64,000 bases of DNA from Bacillus sp. FJAT-29814 (GCF_001510715.1 NZ_LMTJ01000002.1:631706-695705), one strand, 5' to 3'; numbered from the stretch's first letter, positions 17,509 to 28,214 are shown. Numbers and translations: made by a program. Notes: generated by a model from the sequence alone, not told the origin.

Positions 17509-17940
17509 GCTGTCACCTCATTCGATGAATTGACCGTATCATATACATTTTTGCCCAATATCCCCATTCTATGTTACTTCCGTCAAATTTTTTAGATTTA
17601 GATAGAAAAGGTACTATTCTAGTGACTACAAATCAACTTTTAAGGGGAGTTCCGCTGGCGGTAAATAATTTCATCCTATCGTTCAGCTCAGAATTTACTT
17701 CCTGAAAAAAGAGCCTCTGCAAGAAATAGTGTTGAATTGGCCCTTTCTTTTTATCAGGTAATTTCATTTACTTATGATGCGGTTCATCGGACCTACTTAA
17801 GTGGCAGTTTTTTGCTTGAAATTATTCCTTTAACGAATGATTCCATCAACTAACAGAATATGAAAAAAAACAATCGAATTACCTGTACATTTAACTACTA
17901 TTATCGAAAATTATTGTTAAATCAAAAAACCGAAGGAATA
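17509..17940. other. Gene-free stretch upstream of the betaine operon
   Basis: It should contain the opuA promoter. A minus-strand TTGACG (17581-17586) with GGATAT 17 bp on is only a weak match. Nothing else here is convincing. Confidence 0.3.
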
Positions 17941-18016
17941 TGGGGTCAGTCCCCCAATGCTTTAAAGCATCGGGGGACTGACCCCAAAAACTCTATTTGT
18001 TTAAAGGACATCCTTA
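17941..18016. repeat. About 70-bp repeat, copy B, with long perfect hairpin
   Basis: GGGGTCAGTCCCCCAATGCTTT pairs with AAAGCATCGGGGGACTGACCCC, and the tail through AAAGGACATCC matches the end of the alcohol dehydrogenase gene (12932-13000). It lies between the betaine operon and the phosphatase gene. Confidence 0.9.
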
Positions 18017-18049
18017 TGTCATAACTATTTATCTATTGACATAAAAAAT

Positions 18050-18112
18050 GTGCCTGTCACCACCCGATTTCTGTCGAGGAGAATTCGACAAATTACTGGT
18101 AGTGACAGGCAC
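18050..18112. repeat. GTGCCTGTC palindromic repeat, copy 5
   Basis: Near-canonical copy: GTGCCTGTCACCACCCG ... TACTGGTAGTGACAGGCAC with core TGTCGAGGAGAATTCGACA. It lies 11 bp beyond the stop of the large phosphatase gene and may serve as its 3' hairpin. Confidence 0.9.
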
Positions 18113-18123
18113 GTACTTGGTAC

Positions 18124-21100
18124 CTATTGTTGCTGTTTTAATCTTTGTTTCAACAAGACAGTTCCCCCAATGAGTAGGAGAATGATTCCTGCAAACAGCC
18201 AGCTATACATGTTTGTTGCTGTATCTGGCAGTTGTCCTCCTGTTGAAGGATTCGCTTTTATGTTTGTTTCTGTGCCTGGTGCTTGGCCTTCTGTTGATGG
18301 ATTTGCTTTTACTAGATCATTTGGATGGAAGACTCCATACGTACTTAAGTGTTTCGTCATGGCTTTAATTTGGCCATTTTCGAATGTGCCCCCGATTAAT
18401 TCCCAGACCTTTTTATTTGGATTCCAATAAAAAACTTTTAATGCTTCAGGATGGTCGACTCCACTTACAGGGAAAGCAAGCTGAATCTCATGGTCAAAAT
18501 GACTGATGATTTTATCTACCTGTTTGATCGTGAAGTCATATACGGCCCCAACTGCCAAATTGGATGAAGGAAGCTTTTCAGGGGTTTTTGCGACTCTTTC
18601 CATGCTAATCACAAGGTTTTCCCCTTTTGCAAAGTTTGCGGCATCTACCAGAAGCTCCACATCATCTTTAACGATTTTAATTTTCGCATGGCGATTGATG
18701 AGCGTTTCTAGCTGGCCAGCCGTAAATTGAATCGTTGTGACTTCGTCCAGATTCTTCTTTAATTCAACCACAAGTGTTCCATCTTCATCCAGCTGATTGA
18801 TTTGGTCATCAGAAACGGTTGCACGGTCTCCATCTTTTACAGGAGTGACTAGTACTTCCTTTTGAAGACGAGGCACGTCACTAGAGAGAACATTTATGGT
18901 GATCGTGACCATTTTCTCATGCTGTCCATCACTTACCAGAATGGAAAGTGTGTAAACCGCTTTGGCTGCTGCATTTAACTGCGATGCATCGGCAACGATT
19001 ATTTCTCCGGTCTTTTCATTAATGGTAAACGTTCCTTCATTGTTCCCGGAAAAGATTTTGTAGGTCAATGCATCTCTATCGGCATCACTTGCCTTAACAG
19101 CACCGACCACTGTGCCATTTGCAGTCTTCTCATCAATGGTAAACGAGGCATCATCCGCAGTTGGTGCGTTATTGTCTGGAACCTCTTCTGCTGCCTTTTT
19201 CTTTATCGTGTAAGTATCGTACAAGTATGGCAATTTTGTGATTTCATTTTTAGTTTGGTCATACTTGAACGAATACGTGTTAAAGGTTACAGAATCTTCT
19301 TCTACTGTTACCGTCACATAAGCTGTCTCTTTTGCGATATCACTCTGAGGCCCTTGAGGGTTTAACGGATCACCTGCTGGTTTAGCAGAGTTTTTATCAA
19401 GGAATTGATAATTCGGTGCTAGCGGATCATTAGACGAAACCGAATAATTCTTTTCACCATACCATTTCAACCCACCAGCTGTAAGAGCGACCATATAGAA
19501 TGGTACATTGTCTGGCTGTAGGGCCGTTGTTTCATCAAGCATTTCTGGTTTTGCATTGACACCCTGTTCGTTAATAAAACCTCTTGAAAACACATGATCA
19601 TGCCCCTGCATGACTACATCAATATCCAATTCCGCAAAAATTGGCGACCAATACTTTCTTAATTCGATAATATCGTTATCTGTTATGTGGCTGGCACCTG
19701 TGTAGATGGCCTTGTGCATACCGACAAAAATCCACTGGTCATTTTCTTTTGCTTTCGCTACCTCTGATCGTAATAAAACTTCCTGTGCTTTTAATTCTGG
19801 TTGTGTAGCATTTTGGGTGTTAAGCATCACGTATTTTACTGGACCGTAATCAAAGGCATACGCTCCGCCTGATTGATTTGGTACGTTAATATGACCGTTA
19901 AAGGTAGCATTGTCGTGGTTCCCTTGAACGACAGAAATGAGGTTGTTTTTCAAGAAATCTGACCCTGCCGTTGGATAGGCTCCGCCGTTATTGAAGAACA
20001 AGTTCCATTGTGTCTCATTTGAAGCTGAATCAGTCAAGTCACCGCCAATATAAGTAAAGGCAGAATCTGTTAACTTGCTCAATTCATTAAAAGTGGCTCC
20101 TACTGCTATTGCATTCACAGCGTTACTAATTTGCGGGTCCACTATATAGTTGAATGTGAAGCTATCTTTGTTCCCTGCTTCAGGTGCTGTTTTAAATGTT
20201 CCTGTAAGCGTGTTTGCGCCTGCTCCCGCTGTATATTCATACTCTGTACCAGGTGTTAATCCGTTTACTTCCACTTTGTGGAAGAATCTGTTTCCTGCAC
20301 CTGCCGCATTCGTTCCACTAAATATAGTTGATTGGCTTTCACCTTTTTTATTCACTTTCAATAACGTTTGAACTTTCTCATTGCTTGTCCAAGCGAAATT
20401 GACACTTGTTGCTGCATCTATCCCTACATGCATCGTCAGTTGTTGCGGCACCTTATTAGGATCAGCCTTAATAGGGTTGTCCGATAAAGGATACACTTGC
20501 GTTACAAGGGTTTTTCCATTTGCAGTTACTTCTGCATACCAACCTGTATCGCCGCTTGCCAATGGCTCCCATACAGTAGCGGCTATATTTCCGCTTTCAA
20601 CTGATATTGTATTTCCGATTTTCACCTCTTCTGTGACACCAGCAGTAAAGGAAGCGGTAGATATGGTTCTGTTTGGATTTTGTAATGGAAGATTAACAGT
20701 AAAGTCATCCGCTTCTGGCGAAAAAGCATTATATTTATCCATTACAGGCGAGTAAGTTTTATTAATCAACTTTCCGTCTTTCAATTGAAGTGTGCGAAGA
20801 AAACCATCTCCACCACGGTTATAATCCTGGTAATCACTCATGATTTCTTGTACAAAACGTGTTGTACCAGGGACTGTTCTTGTATTTCTAGATACTCCAG
20901 GATTATGTCCGCTTAATACTAGAGCTACATTATTATTTGGCACAATCATTTTTTCAAATATCTGCTGACCACGTTGAGCTTTGTCAAAGTCGCCATTTGT
21001 TGCGAGGTACTCGTGCACTAATATAATCGCACTACGATTGCTGTATTCTTTAAGAACTGAATTTGCCCATGTAACCGTATCAGGTGTTACCTCAACTCCC

Positions 21101-23709
21101 ATCCCTAGGTAAAGCATGATCAAGTCTTTTCCTCCGATGGTCACGAGGTCATAATGATGGGTATTATTGTTGTAACTTCCGCCATACCATGGTTGCCCTA
21201 CATAGCGGTCCTCGCCGAAATAGGAGAAATACCCGCTCGTTTCATACCTTAGATTTGTAAAGTCCCCCACGTCATGATTTCCAGTCACAACACCATTCGG
21301 AACTTTTGCATCATCTAATAGTTTATGTGCAGCATCTGCAATCTTCCATTGTGCCATATTGCCAACGGATTGAATGAGATCACCAGTATGGGCTACATAA
21401 CCGATATGATTTTGGTTATATTGGTCTGCCAACCATTGGGTCATTTTTTTGTACGTATCATCAGCAGCATAAAAATTTGTATCTGTATAATATTGCGTAT
21501 CTGTGAACCATCCTATGGTGTCACTGCCATTGGATACAAGTTCAGGAACAATCATTGCCCGAAGCTTGCCTTCCGATACAAATTCCGCCGTATCTACTTT
21601 TGCAGTCAATGTAAAATCCGAACCCTTAGACCCGTGTCCAGAAGTTACCTTTACCCATTTTTCTAATTTATGATTCCAAACTGCCAATGCTAACTTTTCA
21701 CTACCTTGCGTATGTCCCGTAAACGACAGAACAACTTTCCCAGTAGCTTCCCCTACATTCACATCATAGGCTTGATATGGCATGCCTGATTCCGAAGTAG
21801 TTGTAACATAACCGCCAACTTTTTCTCCGAGAATAGTTTCTCCAGGATAGCTCTTATTTTGAAAATTTGTACTGTCCATCACATTGGAATAACCTTGGAT
21901 GTCGGTAATATTTACAGCCTTATAAAAAGTTACATCCGCGTTTCCACCACCAGGTACATTAGGAGTAATCAATAGATCTGCATGATTTCCCCCCCTGATA
22001 GTCTGCGGATTTGTCACACTTAATTCAGCACTGTCCACTTCAAAACTAACCGTTTTAGTTGTCGCATTGCCTGCCTTATCCGTAACTGTAATAAGGAGGG
22101 TGTGGGTGCCTGACGTTAAAACAGAGTCATATGGCAAAGAGATGGTTGCCCCATCCAGTTTAACCAGTGTAGATGCAATCCCAGAGGTTGCATCTGTAAT
22201 AGATGCTTTTAAACCGTCTGTTGACCGGATTATGGCACCGTCCGTGACAGAAGGCTCGACCACCGGAGCTGTATTGTCCGTAGTAATGGTCGCCGTTTTG
22301 ACTGGAGTGCCGTTATCCAATAGCACAATGGTATGATTCCCATCCGCTAGCGACGTTGTATCCACTGAGAATAATTTTACCTTGTTATCCCATGCTGTCA
22401 GATCGAACAGAATATCAATCTTGTATGCTAGGGATAAATTACTGCCGCCTGGGAATCCGTCACCCATGCTATATCTATTTGTGTCCAAATAATCTTCTTC
22501 CGTTATCTGATTGCTTTGAGATGCAGGTATTGCCGGATCCACTGCATAATACAACTTTACACCTGTAGGTACGATTTTACCGCCGTTTGGTAAAGAAATA
22601 GAAAAATCAAACACACTAAAGTCATCATAATTTGTCGTATTCGGTGCAGCATTAACATTATAGTCCCCAGCTGAATTCCCAACGACAATACTGATGCTAT
22701 TAACCTGTCCTGGAGTCAGGAGGCTTAGGTTAAGCGGCACTCTTTGCTGCACATCATCCTTAGGAATATAAGAATTGAATTGATCGTTAATGTATGTAGA
22801 ATTTTTAAATTTGTTACTTTCAGATTGTATTCCCGAGGAACGAAAATCCAGGTAAGCATTGCCGTCAGTCGTCATCCCGTCAATAGGATTTCCATCTAAC
22901 GTTAAAGACAAGTTGTCGTTACCATTTTTTGATGCTCCTGTTACAAACAATTGGCCGTTAAATAGATCTCCGTTGTTAACGTTCCATGAATAGCTGCTGT
23001 CATCCACTTCGGGAATTTCATCCACTGGAGGGTTTTCATCCACTGGTGGCGTATCCTCCACCGGAGGGATATCACCCTCTGAAGAAATTTTAACACCTTG
23101 AATAACGATATCATTGATACGTGTATTACCTGCCATAGCAGTTGTACCATCATCGCCATTTACTTTATAGTTAGAAGTCATAATCCAACGAAGGAATACT
23201 TTATCCTTATCTTGCATTTCTTCTGGTAAAGCTAATGTACTTAAAGGAGAATAACTTGTAGTTGTACTGTAACTGCTGTTCGCTATGTCTTTCCAGTTGT
23301 CTCCATCAGTGCTGTAAATGACCTTAAAATCTCTTGGCCCTTGTGGAGATGACGAAACCTTCCCCGTTACTGTCAATTGTTCGTAACCTTTGGTAGAAAG
23401 TTCAACTTGCCAATATTTATTATCCATACCCCCAGCCCATTTACCAAGGTATACAGAATCTGTATCAGCATAGCTACCAATGGTAGGAACAGCTCCCTGA
23501 GAGTTAGAAAATAGAGCGTTGTCTTTATTTTTACCGCTTGTCGCAGGAATGGATGCGGACATTTCTGTTGCAGTAGTCATATTCCATGCTGCAACGGTTT
23601 CTAGATTAGCTGAATTGTCCGCATATACAGAGACACCCCCAGCCCAACCATTCATGATCACAACTATTACCAACAGTATGGATAATAGTCTTTTTCCTAT
23701 TGCTTTCAT
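18124..23709 (-). CDS. Giant wall-anchored protein with two metallophosphoesterase domains
   Basis: 1861 residues. Signal peptide 1-31 (cut after VYA); N-terminal region with discoidin-like strands and a Pro/Asp/Glu linker (about 213-240); Ig-like domain (about 476-556, TITDNTAPVV); metallophosphoesterase 1 at about 730-935 (WFTDTQYY, HTGDLIQ, GNHDVGD, GHNPG); purple-acid-phosphatase-like Fn3 domain from about 1090; metallophosphoesterase 2 at about 1185-1375 (DPQIS, GGDLTDS, GNHDN, GHDHVF); cadherin-like domain about 1510-1605; C-terminal sorting signal LPDTA at about 1827, then a hydrophobic helix and a KQRLKQQQ tail. The LPDTA motif resembles sortase D-type signals of Bacillus surface nucleases/phosphatases. 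The PhoP-box array upstream argues for induction by phosphate starvation. The substrate is unknown (phosphodiesters, nucleotides or teichoic-acid debris). Confidence 0.92.
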   Translation of the reverse strand: MKAIGKRLLSILLVIVVIMNGWAGGVSVYADNSANLETVAAWNMTTATEMSASIPATSGKNKDNALFSNSQGAVPTIGSYADTDSVYLGKWAGGMDNKYWQVELSTKGYEQLTVTGKVSSSPQGPRDFKVIYSTDGDNWKDIANSSYSTTTSYSPLSTLALPEEMQDKDKVFLRWIMTSNYKVNGDDGTTAMAGNTRINDIVIQGVKISSEGDIPPVEDTPPVDENPPVDEIPEVDDSSYSWNVNNGDLFNGQLFVTGASKNGNDNLSLTLDGNPIDGMTTDGNAYLDFRSSGIQSESNKFKNSTYINDQFNSYIPKDDVQQRVPLNLSLLTPGQVNSISIVVGNSAGDYNVNAAPNTTNYDDFSVFDFSISLPNGGKIVPTGVKLYYAVDPAIPASQSNQITEEDYLDTNRYSMGDGFPGGSNLSLAYKIDILFDLTAWDNKVKLFSVDTTSLADGNHTIVLLDNGTPVKTATITTDNTAPVVEPSVTDGAIIRSTDGLKASITDATSGIASTLVKLDGATISLPYDSVLTSGTHTLLITVTDKAGNATTKTVSFEVDSAELSVTNPQTIRGGNHADLLITPNVPGGGNADVTFYKAVNITDIQGYSNVMDSTNFQNKSYPGETILGEKVGGYVTTTSESGMPYQAYDVNVGEATGKVVLSFTGHTQGSEKLALAVWNHKLEKWVKVTSGHGSKGSDFTLTAKVDTAEFVSEGKLRAMIVPELVSNGSDTIGWFTDTQYYTDTNFYAADDTYKKMTQWLADQYNQNHIGYVAHTGDLIQSVGNMAQWKIADAAHKLLDDAKVPNGVVTGNHDVGDFTNLRYETSGYFSYFGEDRYVGQPWYGGSYNNNTHHYDLVTIGGKDLIMLYLGMGVEVTPDTVTWANSVLKEYSNRSAIILVHEYLATNGDFDKAQRGQQIFEKMIVPNNNVALVLSGHNPGVSRNTRTVPGTTRFVQEIMSDYQDYNRGGDGFLRTLQLKDGKLINKTYSPVMDKYNAFSPEADDFTVNLPLQNPNRTISTASFTAGVTEEVKIGNTISVESGNIAATVWEPLASGDTGWYAEVTANGKTLVTQVYPLSDNPIKADPNKVPQQLTMHVGIDAATSVNFAWTSNEKVQTLLKVNKKGESQSTIFSGTNAAGAGNRFFHKVEVNGLTPGTEYEYTAGAGANTLTGTFKTAPEAGNKDSFTFNYIVDPQISNAVNAIAVGATFNELSKLTDSAFTYIGGDLTDSASNETQWNLFFNNGGAYPTAGSDFLKNNLISVVQGNHDNATFNGHINVPNQSGGAYAFDYGPVKYVMLNTQNATQPELKAQEVLLRSEVAKAKENDQWIFVGMHKAIYTGASHITDNDIIELRKYWSPIFAELDIDVVMQGHDHVFSRGFINEQGVNAKPEMLDETTALQPDNVPFYMVALTAGGLKWYGEKNYSVSSNDPLAPNYQFLDKNSAKPAGDPLNPQGPQSDIAKETAYVTVTVEEDSVTFNTYSFKYDQTKNEITKLPYLYDTYTIKKKAAEEVPDNNAPTADDASFTIDEKTANGTVVGAVKASDADRDALTYKIFSGNNEGTFTINEKTGEIIVADASQLNAAAKAVYTLSILVSDGQHEKMVTITINVLSSDVPRLQKEVLVTPVKDGDRATVSDDQINQLDEDGTLVVELKKNLDEVTTIQFTAGQLETLINRHAKIKIVKDDVELLVDAANFAKGENLVISMERVAKTPEKLPSSNLAVGAVYDFTIKQVDKIISHFDHEIQLAFPVSGVDHPEALKVFYWNPNKKVWELIGGTFENGQIKAMTKHLSTYGVFHPNDLVKANPSTEGQAPGTETNIKANPSTGGQLPDTATNMYSWLFAGIILLLIGGTVLLKQRLKQQQ

Positions 23710-23817
23710 AAAAAAGTTTGCTCCTTCACATTGTTATTTTCTGTAGAAATCAATTGTTGAAATAGAATCATTCACCTCACTAAAATATCTGAATTCTAGA
23801 AATATACTATTTTATCT

Positions 23818-23889
23818 TATAAAATGGATGTTCAAAGGATGTTAAGACACTATTAAAATACTATTAATGTATTATTCATTCTTTGTAAA
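23818..23889 (-). promoter_or_regulatory. PhoP-box array: seven half-sites at strict 11-bp period
   Basis: Read on the minus strand: TTTACA-N5-TGAATA-N5-TTAATA-N5-TTAATA-N5-TTAACA-N5-TGAACA-N5-TTTATA. Bacillus PhoP binds TT(A/T/C)ACA-like hexamers as direct repeats with about 5-bp spacers; four are usual. It lies about 110 bp upstream of the giant phosphoesterase gene and points toward it. Confidence 0.8.
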
Positions 23890-24182
23890 CGGGATGCAGG
23901 ACGGCAAAAAAAGGGACAGGCATTTATTTGTTTACCAGGATATCTTCCTATTTTCAAATCATAGGTTTGTTCCTTTACCCTTCACCCCACCTTCTCAAAC
24001 CTCCCCGCTATCGCCGGAGTACTAACAAAGCAGGTTTGTTAAAGAAGGAATATAAATCAAATTGGTAGAATAAGTGAATCGGATATAAATCTTAACTTCT
24101 AAATATTAATAAGAGGAAAAGGTCTATGGGAACTAACGAAGTAAAAAGTTTAAACTAAAATAAGCGTGGGGGGTTGAAAAAT

Positions 24183-24680
24183 ATGAAACAATTGGGGACG
24201 CTATACTTTTTCTGTGGAAAAATGGGCGCTGGAAAGTCAACTAAATCTAAGCAAATGGCGTTAGATAAACATGCGGTACTGTTGTCTGAGGATGAATGGC
24301 TTTCATCTCTTTATCCCAATCAGATTGCATCATTTGAGGACTATCTAAAATTCTCAGTGCAGCTCAAGCCGTTGGTGAAAAAGCATGTCCAAAACATATT
24401 AAGTGTCGGTACAGATGTAGTGATGGATTTTCCAGCTAACACTCAAAAACTGCGAAAGTGGTTTTTGGATATGGCGTCAGAGATCAATGCCAGCCATCAA
24501 CTAATTTTCCTTAATCTAAATAACGAGCAATGCTTACGTCAAATTGCACAAAGGCGTAACGAACAACCCGAAAGAGCAGCTTTTGACACGGAAGCGGTGT
24601 TTATTCATGTTACTAAATTCTTTGAAGCACCAGAAGCATCCGAGGGTTTAAATATTTTAGAGTTTAGCGGAAAAGAATAA
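24183..24680 (+). CDS. P-loop kinase / AAA-type ATP-binding protein
   Basis: 165 residues from ATG 24183 (the GGGGGG run ends about 10 bp upstream; a TTG at 24174 is too close to it). Walker A GKMGAGKST, then SEDEWLSSLYP (typical DE/W of small-molecule kinases and zeta-like proteins), VVMDFPANTQKLRKW and a lid-like QRRNEQPERAAFDTEAVF. It fits the family of ATP-dependent small-molecule or RNA 5'-kinase-like proteins often annotated 'ATP-binding protein'. No antitoxin partner lies next to it, so a toxin role is not supported. Confidence 0.8.
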   Translation: MKQLGTLYFFCGKMGAGKSTKSKQMALDKHAVLLSEDEWLSSLYPNQIASFEDYLKFSVQLKPLVKKHVQNILSVGTDVVMDFPANTQKLRKWFLDMASEINASHQLIFLNLNNEQCLRQIAQRRNEQPERAAFDTEAVFIHVTKFFEAPEASEGLNILEFSGKE

Positions 24681-24826
24681 CAAGGAGTTCAATGATTCGT
24701 ATGTATAGAGTACCTTTTGTTCTGGGAGGTGCTCTATATGATATAAAATGAAACGTGAGTAAGAAAAGTTTCAATGTATATATGTTAATTTCGATATAAC
24801 TTTGTGAAGTGGTACATTAACGGGTA

Positions 24827-24858
24827 GCGTTTCTACGATAAGTGGAAACGCATTTTTT
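24827..24858 (+). terminator. Terminator-like hairpin
   Basis: GCGTTTCTAC/GTGGAAACGC stem with a 5-nt loop, followed by ATTTTTTTG. It lies 150 bp past the kinase gene. Confidence 0.75.
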
Positions 24859-24927
24859 TGAAGTAACGGGAGGTTAGTGGAATAAGGAACCATCTTAGGG
24901 AACACTAAAAAAATGAGGTGTGAACTA

Positions 24928-25017
24928 ATGAAAAGATACATAATTTTTATAATGGCATATCTTCTGGTTATTGCCCCTAATAAAACAGTGGCAACAATTA
25001 AAGGATACGATATATAG
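24928..25017 (+). CDS. Possible 29-residue secreted/membrane peptide
   Basis: The ATG follows GAGGTG by 8 bp. The product begins MKRYIIFIMAYLLVIAPNKT: two basic residues, then a hydrophobic stretch, then a short polar tail ending YDI. It resembles a minimal export signal with a mature tail, as in small signalling peptides, but no Rap-like partner is nearby. It could also be the 5' relic of a longer gene. Confidence 0.35.
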   Translation: MKRYIIFIMAYLLVIAPNKTVATIKGYDI

Positions 25018-25082
25018 CAACTCCCCTCCCAATATCTTTTTCAACAACCGGTAAATCCAATATGAAAGTAGTGTGAAAATTA

Positions 25083-25703
25083 TTAGTAGGCAATCCCTAC
25101 ACGTGATTTTTTATAATCGCTTGCTTTTATCTGTTTATAGGCAAATTCTGCTGTGTCCGGTACGGATATCTTCGCTCCTCCCTCGGGCAAAAAGTTTCGT
25201 TCTACCCGATAGTTGCCTACCCTTTCTCCATCCGGCAAATACGTAGGACAGACAATCGTCCATTCGAGCGATGATTCTTTAAGTATATTGTAAACTTTAT
25301 GATGTTCTTTCGCTGCACGGGTTGACCTCTGCTTTGATACCCTTGATTGATAACGCAGTGAATTTGGCGCGGTTCTACTTTGCAGAATACCCGCGGTACC
25401 TATCGTTATGATTCGTTCTATACCTTCGTTTTCCATTGCTTCGATTATCAGTGGCATACTTTCTGATAGAGTGGTTGTACCATCAGTATTTAGGGCACTA
25501 ATCACGACATCCATCCCATGCATGGCGCGTACGACATCCTCTTTATTTAAAACATTCCCTTGTAAAATGGTTAAATTTTCATTTTTCAATTGGAACTTCT
25601 CTGGAGTGCGAACTAATACAGTAACATGATGTTTGTCATGAAGGGCAAAACTCACTATTTGACTTCCAACTCGTCCGGTTGCACCTAAAATTAAAATATT
25701 CAT
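25083..25703 (-). CDS. NAD(P)H-binding (NmrA/SDR-like) oxidoreductase
   Basis: 206 residues. N-terminal Rossmann glycine motif LGATGRVGSQIV, NADP-preference Arg in VLVRTPEKF, QGNVLNKEDV, then MDVVISALNTDG. An extended C-terminal part (TIVCPTYLPDGERVG) matches the 'NAD(P)H-binding' atypical SDR family (YwnB-like), which includes flavin reductase-like and epimerase-like proteins. The substrate cannot be deduced. It forms its own unit. Confidence 0.85.
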   Translation of the reverse strand: MNILILGATGRVGSQIVSFALHDKHHVTVLVRTPEKFQLKNENLTILQGNVLNKEDVVRAMHGMDVVISALNTDGTTTLSESMPLIIEAMENEGIERIITIGTAGILQSRTAPNSLRYQSRVSKQRSTRAAKEHHKVYNILKESSLEWTIVCPTYLPDGERVGNYRVERNFLPEGGAKISVPDTAEFAYKQIKASDYKKSRVGIAY

Positions 25704-25802
25704 AAGAATGAGGCTCCTATTTTAAATACTAATAGTTTATTATAAAATTTAATTTTAATAAGTCAACCTGCCACTACCATCTCGTAAGTAGTTATAAAAG
25801 GG

Positions 25803-25832
25803 CAAAAAAAGGATGATAGCTGATATCATCCT
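25803..25832 (-). terminator. Rho-independent terminator of the helicase gene
   Basis: Perfect 9-bp stem AGGATGATA/TATCATCCT; the minus strand continues with a TTTTTTTGCC run. It sits 60 bp past the DEAD-box helicase stop. Confidence 0.85.
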
Positions 25833-25891
25833 CCTTGTATTCATTTCATAATCATTTCTTTTGAAGACCTGTATTTTTTTCCTTTTACTGT

Positions 25892-27313
<1,422 letters not shown>

Positions 27314-27384
27314 AAATCCCTTCTTATGTGTTTACTATTTTTTATAATGGACTAAACTCTTTGATTGAATGCACAATGTTAATA

Positions 27385-27419
27385 TAATAAAAAAATGGTT
27401 TCCTGGTCTGGAAACCATT
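27385..27419 (-). terminator. Terminator-like hairpin in the helicase leader
   Basis: Perfect 10-bp stem AATGGTTTCC/GGAAACCATT; the minus strand continues TTTTTTTATT. It lies about 70 bp before the helicase start and over 330 bp past carD. It may end a carD transcript or act as an attenuator of helicase mRNA. The rest of 27420-27752 contains no gene. Confidence 0.7.
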
Positions 27420-27752
27420 CTTTTCTACGTAATGACTTTGATCATATATTGTATGCCTAAAACAATGAAAGCCCTACCTCTCTTTCATCCTTACGGCTCC
27501 TTGTCCGTGCCAGTGTGAATCAGGATTACAAAAAAGTGACTACTTTATCGAGTTATTTGATAAAACTTCAAACGTTCGTTAAATTAAATAATTAAAATGG
27601 ATTAAATTGTAGAAATGCAAAAAGAGGTTAATGTTATAAAAGTGAGTTGATGAAGTTGAATGTCTTTGAAATGATTAACTTTTAAAAATAATCATATGCC
27701 CAGAAAATGCAGGATCTATCCGGGAGTTGTCATATATTATCTATAATTAGTC

Positions 27753-28214
27753 TTAACAGAAACTTTCTATTTGATTTTCAGTAATTCCTTCAATTAATCT
27801 CAGTTCACTCATCAAAAATTCATGTGCGTGATCCAACATTTTCTTTTCGCTTGTATTAAGTGCTTTCTCTTTCTTCATACGCATTAAATCACGTACAACT
27901 TCAGCACCTTCTTGGATTTTACCTGTTTTTATTTTGTCCGTGTTCATTTTATACCTTTGTTTCCAAGGTAGTAATTGACCTGATTCTCCATGCTGAAAAA
28001 TGTGTATGATGTGTTTTAATGCCATTATGTCAGTAACTGGTCGTATATTTGAACTCAATATTTTAACCGTAGGAATCATGACTTGCATATTACTGATAAA
28101 CATTTTTATGACATAATACTGTTGTTTTTCCCCTGAGATTTCCTTTTCTTCTATGGCATTAATTATACCTGCTCCGTGCATTGGATAAACAATGTTATCG
28201 CCAATTTGAAACAA
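27753..28214 (-). CDS. CarD-family transcriptional regulator
   Basis: About 153 residues. The N-terminal RNA-polymerase-interacting Tudor-like domain reads FQIGDNIVYPMHGAGIINAIEE, followed by the helical C-terminal part (WKQRYKMNTDKIKTGKIQEGAEVVRDLM) that contacts the upstream edge of the transcription bubble. The start is most likely TTG at 28214: GGAGGTG lies 6 bp before it and family members begin MFxIGD. The ATG at 28229 is itself part of the ribosome site. CarD proteins stabilise open complexes at housekeeping promoters. Confidence 0.9.
   Translation of the reverse strand: MFQIGDNIVYPMHGAGIINAIEEKEISGEKQQYYVIKMFISNMQVMIPTVKILSSNIRPVTDIMALKHIIHIFQHGESGQLLPWKQRYKMNTDKIKTGKIQEGAEVVRDLMRMKKEKALNTSEKKMLDHAHEFLMSELRLIEGITENQIESFC

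Noticed and set aside
24183..24680. Zeta-type toxin of a toxin-antitoxin pair
   Set aside because: The P-loop resembles zeta kinases, but there is no small antitoxin gene adjacent; a plain ATP-binding kinase call is safer.
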